Positions 35,003 to 44,018 of a DNA stretch of 64,000 nt are shown in pieces. The stretch is from positions 1,984,001-2,048,000 of the forward strand of contig NZ_FOBG01000001.1 in NCBI RefSeq assembly GCF_900109645.1. Direction: 5' to 3'. The translations under genes were made by a program, and so were the position numbers. The notes under the pieces are model-generated. The model saw only the letters and a list, made by a program, of their open reading frames with translations, was not told the DNA's origin and ran no database searches. Position 1 is the first letter of the stretch. Each line of letters begins with the position of its first letter. The stretch is from Duganella sp. CF402. Lineage in GTDB: Bacteria > Pseudomonadota > Gammaproteobacteria > Burkholderiales > Burkholderiaceae_D.

Positions 35003-35026
35003 GTCAGCGCTAAGATAGCGTTATCA
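35003..35026. promoter_or_regulatory. tandem LacI-family operator-like sites
   Basis: GTCAGCGCTAAGA is directly followed by GATAGCGTTATCA, which is itself a near-palindrome. With the site at 34936 there are three similar GCG-centred elements within 90 bases of the gntK/MHS-transporter divergent region. That arrangement would allow looping by a tetrameric repressor. This is inference from pattern only. Confidence 0.5.
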
Positions 35027-35213
35027 TTTTTTAAGGACTTTAGCTTACCGTCGGAATTTGTAAAGCCAAATCCATGCTGCGGCGCAGCACACGAAGCCCG
35101 TGTAATGCTGATTACCGCTGCTGCTGCGGCGCACCACAAACTGCGGCACAAAAGCCACACTGTGGGTGCTATGCTACGTTTGCCCTATTTTCATCAACCG
35201 ACAAAAACAAAAC

Positions 35214-36491
35214 ATGCACAACACCGAGACCGCACGTCCGCTCACGCGCCAGGACTACAAAACCCTGTCCCTCGCCGCGCTGGGCGGCGCACTGGAGTTC
35301 TACGATTTCATCATCTTCGTCTTCTTTGCCAACGCCATCGGCCAGTTGTTCTTCCCGCCCGAAATGCCGGACTGGCTGCGCACCTTGCAGACCTTCGGCA
35401 TCTTCGCGGCCGGCTATGTTGTGCGTCCGCTGGGCGGCATCGTGATGGCGCACTTCGGCGACCTGCTGGGCCGCAAGCGCATGTTCACGCTGTCGATCCT
35501 GATGATGGCGGTGCCGACGCTGGCCATCGGCCTGCTGCCGACCTACGCCAGCATCGGCCTTGCGGCGCCGATGCTGCTGTTGCTGATGCGTGTATTCCAG
35601 GGGGCGGCGGTAGGCGGCGAAGTGCCGGGTGCGTGGGTATTCGTGTCCGAGCACGTGCCGTCCCGTTACACCGGCTATGCCTGCGGCGTGCTGACGGCCG
35701 GCCTCACCTTCGGCATCCTGCTTGGATCGCTGGTGGCGACCGCGCTCAACACCGCCTACCAGCCGGCCGAAGTGCAGGCTGGCGCATGGCGCGTGCCGTT
35801 CCTGCTGGGCGGCGTGTTCGGCCTCGGTGCGATGTACCTGCGCCGCTGGCTGCATGAGACGCCGGTGTTTGCCGAGATGGCGCAGCGCAAAGCGCTGGCG
35901 GCCGAGATGCCGTTGAAGTCCGTGCTGCGCAGCCATCGCGGCGCGGTGGTCGTCTCCATGCTGCTGACGTGGATGCTGTCGGCAGGCATCGTGGTGGTGA
36001 TCCTGATGACGCCTGCGCTGCTGCAAAAGGTCTACCACATCGACCCGCGCACCTCGCTGGGGGCGAACACGGTGGCGACCCTGGGACTGGCGATAGGCTG
36101 CGTGGTGTATGGCGTGCTGGCCGACCGGCTGGGCGCCAAGCCGGTGCTGTTCGTCGGTGCGCTGCTGCTGGCGATCTGCACCTACGTGTTCTACACCACC
36201 CTGCGCGTGCAGCCGGAACTGCTGCTGCCGCTGTACGGCCTGACCGGCTTCTGCGTCGGCGTGGTGGGCGCGGTGCCGTGCGTGCTGGTGCAAGCCTTCC
36301 CGGCGCAGGTGCGCTTCTCGGGCCTGTCGTTCTCGTACAACCTGTCCTACGCCATCTTCGGCGGCCTGACGCCGGTGGTGGTGACGCTGATGCTGAAGAA
36401 CGATCCGCTCGGCCCGGCGTGGTATGTGATCGCCGTCTGCGCCATCGGCATGCTGACCGCGCTATTTATCCGTAAAGCTGAACTTCACTAA
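35214..36491 (+). CDS. MHS-family MFS transporter (ProP/ShiA-like)
   Basis: This is a 425-residue permease of the metabolite:H+ symporter branch. Markers are GALEFYDFIIFVFFANAIGQLFFP at the first helix and AAGYVVRPLGGIVMAHFGDLLGRKRMF at helices 2-3. About twelve membrane segments are present. The start at 35214 is preferred over 35166 because it gives the family N-terminus with a charged MHNTETARPLTRQDYKTL. It is divergent from the gluconate unit across a 295-base regulatory region. The substrate is not determinable; family members carry citrate, shikimate, osmolytes and other carboxylates. Confidence 0.85.
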   Translation: MHNTETARPLTRQDYKTLSLAALGGALEFYDFIIFVFFANAIGQLFFPPEMPDWLRTLQTFGIFAAGYVVRPLGGIVMAHFGDLLGRKRMFTLSILMMAVPTLAIGLLPTYASIGLAAPMLLLLMRVFQGAAVGGEVPGAWVFVSEHVPSRYTGYACGVLTAGLTFGILLGSLVATALNTAYQPAEVQAGAWRVPFLLGGVFGLGAMYLRRWLHETPVFAEMAQRKALAAEMPLKSVLRSHRGAVVVSMLLTWMLSAGIVVVILMTPALLQKVYHIDPRTSLGANTVATLGLAIGCVVYGVLADRLGAKPVLFVGALLLAICTYVFYTTLRVQPELLLPLYGLTGFCVGVVGAVPCVLVQAFPAQVRFSGLSFSYNLSYAIFGGLTPVVVTLMLKNDPLGPAWYVIAVCAIGMLTALFIRKAELH

Positions 36492-36688
36492 TCCGGCGCT
36501 GCGTCATCAACAGCAGCGCCAGTGTCAGCATGACGCTGGCGGCGGGTTTGGGAACAACAGGCCGACGCAGTGGCTGCTTGACGCGTTCATGGAACCAGTT
36601 ATCCTATACAACATCGTCAGTCTCAAGAAAACAATAATAAAATGATTAACCTGGAACTCACAGGCAAATTAAACCGCTTGGAAGCCAA

Positions 36689-37327
36689 TTGAAGCCGCGT
36701 ATCCTGCTGGCCGACGACCACGCGATAATCCGCTACGGCTTGCGCATCTTGTTGGAAATGGCCGAGATGGAGGTGGTCGGCGAAGCCAGCGAAGGCCGGC
36801 AAGCGGTGGACATGGTGCAGGCACTGCAGCCGGATGCCGCCATTTTTGACCTCAGCATGCCTGGCTTGAATGGCATCGACGCCGTGGCTATCCTGCGCGA
36901 TCGCTGCCCCGGCACCCGCATCCTGATCCTGTCGATGCACTCGAACTCCGAACATGTGCACCGTGCCTTGGCGGCAGGCGCCTCGGGCTACCTGCTGAAG
37001 GGTTCGGTGAGCGAGGAAATCGTGGCGGCGGTGCGCGCCGCGCTGGTAGGACGCCGCTACCTAAGCGGCGAGTTGGCGCACATGGAAGACAATCCGTCTA
37101 TCGGCGCGGGCGATACCGGGCCGCTCGGGCGCTTGAGCGCACGCGAACGCCAGGTGTTGCAGTTGGTCGTGGAGGGCCACTCGAGCAGCCGCATCGCAGC
37201 GCTGGTACACCTGTCGCCCAAAAGCGTGGATACCTACCGCAGCCGTATCATGCAAAAGCTCGGCGTGCGGGACGTGACGGGACTGGTCAAGCTCGCCGTT
37301 GAGCACGGGCTTACGCCCGGAAGCTGA
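36689..37327 (+). CDS. NarL/FixJ-type response regulator
   Basis: This 212-residue regulator has a receiver domain with acidic pair Asp9-Asp10, phospho-acceptor Asp54 in IFDLSMPG, and a conserved Lys in YLLKG. A LuxR-type HTH follows at about 140-205 (LSARERQVLQLVVEGHSSSRIAALVHLSPKSVDTYRSRIMQKL). The start is TTG at 36689, chosen because GGAAG lies five bases upstream and the receiver begins immediately. It is followed after 42 bases by a HisKA_3 histidine kinase, its natural partner. Target genes are unknown. Confidence 0.88.
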   Translation: MKPRILLADDHAIIRYGLRILLEMAEMEVVGEASEGRQAVDMVQALQPDAAIFDLSMPGLNGIDAVAILRDRCPGTRILILSMHSNSEHVHRALAAGASGYLLKGSVSEEIVAAVRAALVGRRYLSGELAHMEDNPSIGAGDTGPLGRLSARERQVLQLVVEGHSSSRIAALVHLSPKSVDTYRSRIMQKLGVRDVTGLVKLAVEHGLTPGS

Positions 37328-37369
37328 ACCCAGGGTCGCCCCAGCCATGCCTAACACGCAAAGCCCGAC

Positions 37370-39034
37370 ATGATCAACGATCCCGTACTGCAGACTTGCA
37401 TCGTAGGCGCGTTTATCACGCTGATCGCCAGCGCCATTAGCTCATATCTATGGCGCCAGGACCGCAGCGAGCGATACCTGCTGTTTTGGTCAGTGGCGTT
37501 CGCTGGCAGCAGTTTACGTTGGATGTTGCACTACCCTGCACGCGTCGACGAGCTGGCACGCAACCTGGAGGGTGCCGCATTCCCATTGCTGCTCTGGCTC
37601 CAGGTGTTGGGCTGCTATGCAATCCTGCCTGTCAGGAAGACGCCCCGCAAGGTGGCAACCTGGGCCACCAGCATCCTGTTCGCCATATACGAGGTGCAGA
37701 CCATTGCGCACGGCCCGTCGCTCAATGTGGCATATATAATTTTCATCAGCGTCCTCGCATTCAGTGCCTACTGCATGTGGCGCGCCTGGCAGATTGAGCG
37801 CTTGAGCGGCTACGTGTTCGCCATCGGCTGCTTCATCTGGCAGGCTGTCATGGTGAGTGTGATGCTGAATTGGCTGGGACGCGCGACCTTCGACCATATC
37901 ATCCTGCCCCTGGTCTACAACACGGCGCTGATGCTCAGCATTGTGGTCATCGCGTTCCAGCGCCACCGGCGCAAACTGGAGGAGAGCGAGTCCACGCTGC
38001 AGAAGATCTTTGACACGGCGCCCGCACCTATCATCATTACGCGCCCGCCCAACGGCGTCATCGAACGGGCCAATGCCGTTGCCTTCGACATGCTCGGGCT
38101 CACTGCGGGCTCGGCAATCGGCAGCAACGGTGTCGAGCAAGGACTGTGGCGAGACCTGGACGAGCGTCGGCAACTGTATGGCGAGCTGGCGGCTGGACGC
38201 CCTGTGCGCGGCCGCGAAATCGTGATCACCCGAGGCGATGTCATGCGCATTCTGAGCGTGAACGCCGATCGGCTGGAACTGGCCAGCGGAACGCGCTACA
38301 TCTTTTCAACGTTCGACCTTACCCATTTGCGCCAGGCGGAAGACGCGCTGCGCTTCACCGCCAAAGAAATGCAGCAATTGTACGCGCGCCTGGCCAATGC
38401 CGTGGACCAGGAGCGGCGCGTCCTGCACGCCGAACTGCACGACCAGGTCGGCGCCAACCTGGCGGCACTGAACCTTGAGCTGGATATTTCCATTAGCTTG
38501 CTGGCGCGCGGAAAAATGGAGGAGCTGCGGTGCCACCTGCAGAGCGCGCGCGAAGTCGGCGCCGAAACCATCGTGATGGCACGCGACCTGATGGCTGAAT
38601 TACGCCCGCCCGCGCTGGACGACTTCGGCCTGCTGGCCGGACTGCGCATCTTTGCCGAAGTGCTGTCCACCCGCTTCAGCCTGCGCATCGACGCCGACGG
38701 CTCGCCCCCGGAGCCACGCCCTGGCCCCGGGGTGGAAAACACATTGTTCCGCATCGCGCACGAGGCGGTCATGAATGCCGTGCGCCATGCCGCGGCAACG
38801 CGCATCACCATCAACATCGGGCAGCAGGCGGGACTGCTGACATTGCAGGTCAGTGACGACGGCTGCGGCTTCGATCCCGCTGCGCCCTGCGACAGTCCCG
38901 ACCACTGGGGCCTGAAGACCATGCGGGAGCGGGCCAGGTCCATCGGCGCAACCTTGCATATCGATTCCGCGCCCGATACCGGCACCCGGGTAGGCGTCAC
39001 GCTGGATACCGGCCAGCCCGCACCACCGCGTTAG
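37370..39034 (+). CDS. membrane histidine kinase, HisKA_3 (NarX-like) with PAS domain
   Basis: This is a 554-residue sensor kinase. The N-terminal ~200 residues contain about seven hydrophobic helices, forming a membrane sensor. A PAS-like domain follows at 205-320 (FDTAPAPIIITRPPNGVIERAN). The dimerisation/phospho-acceptor helix has the target His in LHAELHDQVGANLAALNLEL. A compact HATPase has the N box HEAVMNAVRHAA and DDGCGF. It is placed between two response regulator genes, which suggests it may phosphorylate both. The input signal is unknown. Confidence 0.87.
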   Translation: MINDPVLQTCIVGAFITLIASAISSYLWRQDRSERYLLFWSVAFAGSSLRWMLHYPARVDELARNLEGAAFPLLLWLQVLGCYAILPVRKTPRKVATWATSILFAIYEVQTIAHGPSLNVAYIIFISVLAFSAYCMWRAWQIERLSGYVFAIGCFIWQAVMVSVMLNWLGRATFDHIILPLVYNTALMLSIVVIAFQRHRRKLEESESTLQKIFDTAPAPIIITRPPNGVIERANAVAFDMLGLTAGSAIGSNGVEQGLWRDLDERRQLYGELAAGRPVRGREIVITRGDVMRILSVNADRLELASGTRYIFSTFDLTHLRQAEDALRFTAKEMQQLYARLANAVDQERRVLHAELHDQVGANLAALNLELDISISLLARGKMEELRCHLQSAREVGAETIVMARDLMAELRPPALDDFGLLAGLRIFAEVLSTRFSLRIDADGSPPEPRPGPGVENTLFRIAHEAVMNAVRHAAATRITINIGQQAGLLTLQVSDDGCGFDPAAPCDSPDHWGLKTMRERARSIGATLHIDSAPDTGTRVGVTLDTGQPAPPR

Positions 39035-39092
39035 ACGGATATTTGTTTCTGTACAGAACTCCCGACAGCTAGCGGCGCCATTCCGGCGCATA

Positions 39093-39479
39093 GTGAGGGC
39101 TGTGAAGATCCTGATCATCGAAGATAACCGGCATATGCGGCGCATGCTCAGTGAGATGCTGGGCAGTGCGCTGGAGCCCCATACGGTGCACGAGGCCGCC
39201 GATGCGCACAGCGCTCTCATTCTATGCCGCGACCTGGCGCCGGAACTGGTGCTGATGGACGTCGACCTGCCCGACGCCAATGGGATGGCCCTGACGACGA
39301 CGATCAAGACGCTGCATCCCGGCGCCCGCGTGGTCATTTTATCGAGTCATCGCAACCAGGTTTATCAGGATGCAGCGCGCGCGGTGGGCGCCACCGCCTA
39401 CGTCTTCAAGGATGAGATCCACGCCCGGCTGCTGCCGCTCCTGGCCGCCCTGCTGGCGGATCGTCCAGACCATATTTAA
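39093..39479 (+). CDS. stand-alone receiver domain protein
   Basis: This is a 128-residue single receiver domain with Glu-Asp at 10-11, phospho-acceptor Asp56 in LMDVDLPDANG, and Lys in YVFKD. There is no output domain. Translation starts at GTG, either 39093 or 39102. It lies 58 bases after the kinase and 12 bases before a chemoreceptor gene, so it may connect the kinase with chemotaxis or act as a phosphate sink. That role is inference; the domain assignment is secure. Confidence 0.85.
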   Translation: MRAVKILIIEDNRHMRRMLSEMLGSALEPHTVHEAADAHSALILCRDLAPELVLMDVDLPDANGMALTTTIKTLHPGARVVILSSHRNQVYQDAARAVGATAYVFKDEIHARLLPLLAALLADRPDHI

Positions 39480-39491
39480 CCGGAGAGAAAA

Positions 39492-41267
39492 ATGCAAAGC
39501 TCTAGCATCAAAACAATGTTTGCCGCCACGCTGGCTGTCGTGCTGGGGATGGTTGCCATCCTGGGATTTGGCATACGCCAGCTCGGCACGGCCAACGAAG
39601 CGGTGTCCAGGGCCAATCAATCACGTTACGCCTCCTACTTGCTGGCAGACGAAATGCGGCAAAGCTCCGACGATCTGACGCGCCTGGCGCGTACCTATGT
39701 GGTGTCGGGCGACCCGAAATGGGAACAGCAATATCTGGAGATACTGGCCATCCGAAACGGCAGCAAGCCCCGTCCCAAGGAGTATGAAAAGATCTATTGG
39801 GACTTCCGGGCCGCCGATATCGATCCGGGCAAGGGCTACGAGGCGACAATTTCGCTGAACGATCTGATGAAACAAGCCGGCTTCACGGATGCCGAATTCG
39901 CCAAGCTGAAGGAAGCAGGCGACAACTCGAACGACCTGGTCAAGACGGAAACCATCGCCATGAACCTGGTCAAGGGACACCAGGCCGATGGCCAGCAAGG
40001 GTCGCCCGATCTGGAGAAAGCGCGCAGCATGATGCACGATGCCGCCTATCACCGCAACAAAGCCAAGATCATGAAACCGGTCGATGAATTTCTGAGCATG
40101 CTGGACCATCGCACCCATGCTCAGATTCTGGTGGCGGAGACAGCCAAACAGCGCTGGTTCACCATCCTGATCGCGCTCGCGCTGCTGCTACTGGTCAGTG
40201 TGAGCGCCGCACTGCACTATGTCTACCGCCAGATCGCACGCTCGTTGCAGCATGCCGTCCAGCTGTCCGACACGATGGCCGCAGGCGACCTGTCGCTTGA
40301 AATCGAGGCCGAGGGCCCTGCCGAGGTGGCCAAACTGCTGCACGCGCTTAAAATCATGCACGCCAATTTCGTCAATGTGGTGAGCAAGGTCCGCAGCGGC
40401 TCCGAAGGCGTGTCGACCGCATCGAGCGAGATCGCGCAAGGCAATATGGACCTGAGCGCCCGCACCGAGGCCCAGGCCAGCGCCCTGGAGCAGACCGCCG
40501 CTTCGATGGAAGAACTCAATTCGACGGTCAAACAGAATGCGGACAACGCCCGCCAGGCCAATCAGTTGGCGCAGAGCGCTTCCAACATCGCCAGCACTGG
40601 GGGCGACGTGGTGTCGCAGGTGGTGCTCACCATGCAGGAAATCAGCCAGTCCAGCAACAAGATCGCCGACATCATTAGCGTCATCGACGGCATCGCGTTC
40701 CAGACCAATATCCTGGCGTTGAATGCCGCCGTGGAAGCGGCCCGCGCCGGTGAGCAGGGCCGCGGCTTCGCCGTGGTCGCCACCGAAGTGCGCAGCCTGG
40801 CCGGGCGCAGCGCCGAGGCGGCCAAGGAAATCAAGCAACTGATCAGCGATAGCGTCCAGCGGGTCGAACAAGGCAGTGCCTTGGCCGACACCGCCGGCAG
40901 CACCATGACCGACATCGTCGCCAGCATCAAGCGCGTGGCCGACATCATGGGCGAGATCAGTTCCGCCAGCATCGAGCAGAGTCAGGGCGTGGCCCAGGTG
41001 GGTGATGCCGTCACCGATATGGATACGGTGACCCAGCAAAATGCCGCACTGGTCGAGCAAATGGCCGCCGCTGCCGCTGGGCTCAAAATCCAGGCCAAGG
41101 AACTGGTCGATACCGTGGCGGTATTCAAGCTGGCGGCCAGCATCGGCGGCCAGCCTGCGCCGCGACTCGCCGCCAAGACAAGCGCGGCGCCGCGCAAGCA
41201 GCTGGCCACCGCGCGCCAGCCGGCCAAAACGCCGCAGCCGGCCACCGCCGACTGGGAGGAATTTTGA
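39492..41267 (+). CDS. methyl-accepting chemotaxis protein
   Basis: This is a 591-residue transmembrane chemoreceptor. TM1 is at about 8-28 and TM2 at about 222-246. The periplasmic part between them starts with an [20 protein letters not shown] helical element and has no recognised ligand domain beyond a four-helix-like pattern. A HAMP region follows, then the MA signalling domain with the hairpin tip [24 protein letters not shown]. The C-terminus is a Pro/Ala-rich linker ending WEEF, like the CheR/CheB-tethering pentapeptide. It appears to be last in the kinase/regulator unit. No other che genes are nearby. Confidence 0.93.
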   Translation: MQSSSIKTMFAATLAVVLGMVAILGFGIRQLGTANEAVSRANQSRYASYLLADEMRQSSDDLTRLARTYVVSGDPKWEQQYLEILAIRNGSKPRPKEYEKIYWDFRAADIDPGKGYEATISLNDLMKQAGFTDAEFAKLKEAGDNSNDLVKTETIAMNLVKGHQADGQQGSPDLEKARSMMHDAAYHRNKAKIMKPVDEFLSMLDHRTHAQILVAETAKQRWFTILIALALLLLVSVSAALHYVYRQIARSLQHAVQLSDTMAAGDLSLEIEAEGPAEVAKLLHALKIMHANFVNVVSKVRSGSEGVSTASSEIAQGNMDLSARTEAQASALEQTAASMEELNSTVKQNADNARQANQLAQSASNIASTGGDVVSQVVLTMQEISQSSNKIADIISVIDGIAFQTNILALNAAVEAARAGEQGRGFAVVATEVRSLAGRSAEAAKEIKQLISDSVQRVEQGSALADTAGSTMTDIVASIKRVADIMGEISSASIEQSQGVAQVGDAVTDMDTVTQQNAALVEQMAAAAAGLKIQAKELVDTVAVFKLAASIGGQPAPRLAAKTSAAPRKQLATARQPAKTPQPATADWEEF

Positions 41268-41271
41268 TGCC

Positions 41272-41388
41272 GGACGCAGCTATGTCGTCACCGGCAATCA
41301 GCGCTACCAGCGCGCCTTCCAGGATGTGCTGACCAGCACCTCGCTGGGCGACAGTTTGAACAGCTTCTCAGATTTGGCTTATTTGTAG
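41272..41388 (+). pseudogene. fragment of a second chemoreceptor
   Basis: Directly after the MCP stop, an open frame without a start encodes GRSYVVTGNQRYQRAFQDVL, then ends at 41386-41388. This resembles residues 66-85 of the adjacent MCP ([20 protein letters not shown]), the start of a chemoreceptor periplasmic domain. It is best read as a relic of a duplicated MCP gene, with both ends lost. It overlaps the convergent Cache gene by 10 bases. The similarity is seen directly; the history is inferred. Confidence 0.5.
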
Positions 41389-41822
41389 AAACCCGAACCG
41401 ACGATCAGGTCGCCCTGGCGTTCGATGTAGGATTTTTTATCCTGCATTTTTTGCGTGGCCGGGTTGGTCCATTTGTATTCGACCCAGCCGCTACCCTTGG
41501 TGGTGGCCAGGCTGACCATCTCTTTGTTGAAGTATTTACCGTCCATGTCCTTCACTTCGATCATGTCCTTGCCGACGGTGCGCGGGCTGCCGGGATTGCA
41601 CAGCATTTTGGCGTGGATGTCGTGCACGTAGACGTAGCTGCCGTTCGGACGGAAGCCCTTGGCCGGATCGGCAAAGTCGACACAGGCTTTGTCGATGCCG
41701 TTGGCCTTGATGTAGGCCGAGGCTTTCTTGACCAGCGCCTGCGTGTCGTCTTCCGGCGTGGCGCTGGCCACGGCCATCATCCCGGCCAGCATGGCGAACG
41801 CTGCGATTTTTTTATACGTCAT
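41379..41822 (-). CDS. secreted single-Cache (sCache_2-like) protein, paralogue of the van-linked copy
   Basis: This is a 147-residue protein with a signal peptide (MTYKKIAAFAMLAGMMAVASA) and a single domain. It has the pattern DKACVDFADPAKGFRPNGSYVYVHD, GKYFNKEM and GWVEYKWTNPATQKMQDKKSYIE, matching the protein at 14797-15249 along its whole length. The start at 41822 has GGAGACAG upstream; the longer frame would begin inside the preceding pseudogene. It ends the minus-strand gallate unit (galD, ligJ, galC, pseudogene, this gene). A soluble periplasmic ligand-binder is expected, perhaps for the aromatic acid or a breakdown product. Confidence 0.8.
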   Translation of the reverse strand: MTYKKIAAFAMLAGMMAVASATPEDDTQALVKKASAYIKANGIDKACVDFADPAKGFRPNGSYVYVHDIHAKMLCNPGSPRTVGKDMIEVKDMDGKYFNKEMVSLATTKGSGWVEYKWTNPATQKMQDKKSYIERQGDLIVGSGFYK

Positions 41823-42286
41823 TTCTGTCTCCTTTGAGGGTTGTAAGAATACGGTCTGCTTCGATGCGCCAGTCGGCGCTGCGGGCAAAGGAACCGTCGC
41901 CTTTGCTGCCAAATCGTCCTGCTTCCGACAGGTCGGCCACCCACGCCTGACGCTCGGCGGTGCCGCGCGCCGACAATGGCGTCAAGCCCACATCGGCCAC
42001 GGTGCGGGCGGATTCGCGCATTTCCTCGGCACGGCGGCGGCCATGCTCGATCACCATCGCCTCCAGTCCCTTGATCATCGCGCTGCGGCACGGCGGGATT
42101 GAGGTCATTATCGCACCTTCCACAAAGCGCGCGCCGGCGGCCTCGAGCGTCGCCCACAGGCTCGCCCAGCTTCAAGTCGACAACGCAAACAGCCACAGTC
42201 TGGCGGCGCAAGTCCTCCGCCAGAATGCGGCCCACTTCACCGTAGCCCACCAGGCCTACGGTCCACTCCTTGGAGCGATAGTGCAT
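41812..42286 (-). pseudogene. decayed 6-phosphogluconate-dehydrogenase-like NAD-binding protein (DUF1932-type)
   Basis: The gene starts with [20 protein letters not shown], a Rossmann opening, and stays in frame to about VVDLKLGE. The similarity then continues in another frame (LWATLEAAGARFVEGAIM, then SIPPCRSAMIKGLEAMVIEH) to the end of the DUF1932-type C-terminal domain. Intact relatives are roughly 300 residues, and only about 145 are left here, so a large internal deletion plus a frameshift has occurred. Its start overlaps the aldolase stop (ATGA), showing it was once a coupled member of the gallate operon. Confidence 0.75.
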
Positions 42287-42984
42287 CAGTCGATGTATTT
42301 GAGACCCGCCTGCTCCAGCGGACCGCGCATGTTGTACATGTCCAGACCCAGCACGCCCGCCGCCAGCTTGGCGCGCTTCTCGGCTTCCAGGTCTTCGCGC
42401 TTCTGCGCCACGGCAGCCACGCGCGCCACGTCGGCGGCCGGCACGATCACCACGCCGTCGTCATCTGCGATTACGGCGTCGCCGGGATTGACCAGCGCAC
42501 CGGCGCATAGCACCGGAATGTTCACGGAGCCCAGCGTCGATTTGATGGTGCCTTTGGCGCTGATGTTCTTGCTCCACACCGGGAAGCCCATCTCGGTCAG
42601 GAAGCGCACATCGCGCACGCCGGCGTCGATGATCAGTGCTTTCGCGCCGCGCGCCTTGAAGCTGGTGGCCAGCAGGTCGCCGAAGTAGCCGTCGGTGCAT
42701 TCGGCGGTGATGGCTGCCACCACCACGTCGCCAGGCTGGATCTGTTCCGCTACCACGTGCATCATCCAGTTATCGCCAGGGTGCAGCAGCACGGTGACGG
42801 CGGTGCCGGCTACCTGTGCGCCTGCGTAGACAGGACGCATATAAGGCTTCAGCAAGCCCACCCGGCCCATCGCTTCGTGCACGGTGGCGCTGCCGAACTG
42901 GCCGAGGTGCTCCACGTGTTCGCGCTCGGCGCGCACGATGTTGCGCTTTACGATGCCGAGTTGGTTAATCAATGGCGTAGTCAC
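42286..42984 (-). CDS. galC: 4-carboxy-4-hydroxy-2-oxoadipate aldolase
   Basis: This is a 232-residue class II aldolase with the RraA-like fold (LigK/GalC). It splits 4-carboxy-4-hydroxy-2-oxoadipate into pyruvate and oxaloacetate, ending the gallate pathway. The active-site pair Arg124-Asp125 is in IDAGVRDV, and Asp103 lies in [10 protein letters not shown]. The N-terminal [19 protein letters not shown] and the C-terminal helix [23 protein letters not shown] match the family. The start overlaps the ligJ-type gene by four bases. A divalent metal is required in the family. Confidence 0.93.
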   Translation of the reverse strand: MTTPLINQLGIVKRNIVRAEREHVEHLGQFGSATVHEAMGRVGLLKPYMRPVYAGAQVAGTAVTVLLHPGDNWMMHVVAEQIQPGDVVVAAITAECTDGYFGDLLATSFKARGAKALIIDAGVRDVRFLTEMGFPVWSKNISAKGTIKSTLGSVNIPVLCAGALVNPGDAVIADDDGVVIVPAADVARVAAVAQKREDLEAEKRAKLAAGVLGLDMYNMRGPLEQAGLKYID

Positions 42985-44006
42985 AGGCCCTTCTCCTTCA
43001 GTGCGCGGTCCAGGCGTGGGAATACGCGGCGCGCGTTGCGTTCAAAAATATCGGTGCGATCGTCGGCAGTCAGGTTGGCCGCTTCGATGTAGCGCTTGGT
43101 GTCGTCGTAGTAGTTGCCGGTCTCCGGATCGATGCCGCGCACGGCGCCGATCATCTCCGAGGCGAACAGCACGTTCTTGACCGGCATGACCTTGGTCAGC
43201 AGGTCGATGCCCGGCTGGTGGTAGACGCAGGTGTCGAAGAAGATGTTGTTCAGCAGGTGCTCGGTCAGCAGCGGCTTTTTCATTTCCTGCGCCAGGCCGC
43301 GGAATCGGCCCCAGTGGTATGGCACGGCGCCGCCGCCGTGCGGGATCAGGAATTTCAAGGTCGGGAAGTCCTTGAACAAATCGCTGGTCAGGCATTGCAT
43401 GAAGGCGGTGGTGTCGGCGTTCAGGTAGTGCGCACCGGTGGTGTGGAAGCACGCGTTGCAGCTGGTGCTGACGTGGATCATGGCGGGAATTTCGTACTCC
43501 ACCATTTTCTCGTAGATCGGATACCACGAGCGGTCCGACAGCGGCGGCGCGGTCCAATGGCCGCCCGACGGATCGGGATTGAGGTTGATGCCGACCATGC
43601 CGTACTCTTTGACGCACTTTTCCAGTTCCGGAATGCTGGTCGCAGGATCGACGCCCGGCGATTGCGGCAGCATGGCCGCGCCGATGAAGTGGTCCGGGAA
43701 CAGCTGCGCCACCCGCGCGCACAGCTCATTGCAGATAGCGGCCCACGTCGCGCTGGTGTTGAAGTCACCGATGTGATGCGCCATGAAGCTGGCGCGCGGC
43801 GAGAAGATGGTCAGGTCCGAGCCGCGCTCTTTCATCAGGCGAAGCTGGTTGGTTTCGATGGAGTCGCGCAGTTCGTCGTCGCTGATTTTCAGGTCAGCGA
43901 CTTTCGGCCCGAGCTCCGGCGTGTTCAGGTTGGCGATCTGCTTGTTGCGCCATTCTTCCAGCGCTTTCGGCGCGGTGGTGTAGTGGCCGTGGCAGTCAAT
44001 AATCAT
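42981..44006 (-). CDS. ligJ: 4-oxalomesaconate hydratase, LigJ type
   Basis: This is a 341-residue amidohydrolase-superfamily enzyme hydrating 4-oxalomesaconate to 4-carboxy-4-hydroxy-2-oxoadipate. The metal ligands known for LigJ are all present at the same numbers: His6 and His8 (DCHGH), His178 (AMIHVSTSC) and Glu284 (FASEMIG). The proposed base His223 is in IPHGGG. Pseudomonas gallate clusters instead use the unrelated GalB hydratase. It lies between galD and galC in one operon. Confidence is high because position, length and residue numbers all agree. Confidence 0.94.
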   Translation of the reverse strand: MIIDCHGHYTTAPKALEEWRNKQIANLNTPELGPKVADLKISDDELRDSIETNQLRLMKERGSDLTIFSPRASFMAHHIGDFNTSATWAAICNELCARVAQLFPDHFIGAAMLPQSPGVDPATSIPELEKCVKEYGMVGINLNPDPSGGHWTAPPLSDRSWYPIYEKMVEYEIPAMIHVSTSCNACFHTTGAHYLNADTTAFMQCLTSDLFKDFPTLKFLIPHGGGAVPYHWGRFRGLAQEMKKPLLTEHLLNNIFFDTCVYHQPGIDLLTKVMPVKNVLFASEMIGAVRGIDPETGNYYDDTKRYIEAANLTADDRTDIFERNARRVFPRLDRALKEKGL

Positions 44007-44018
44007 GGATGGATCCTT

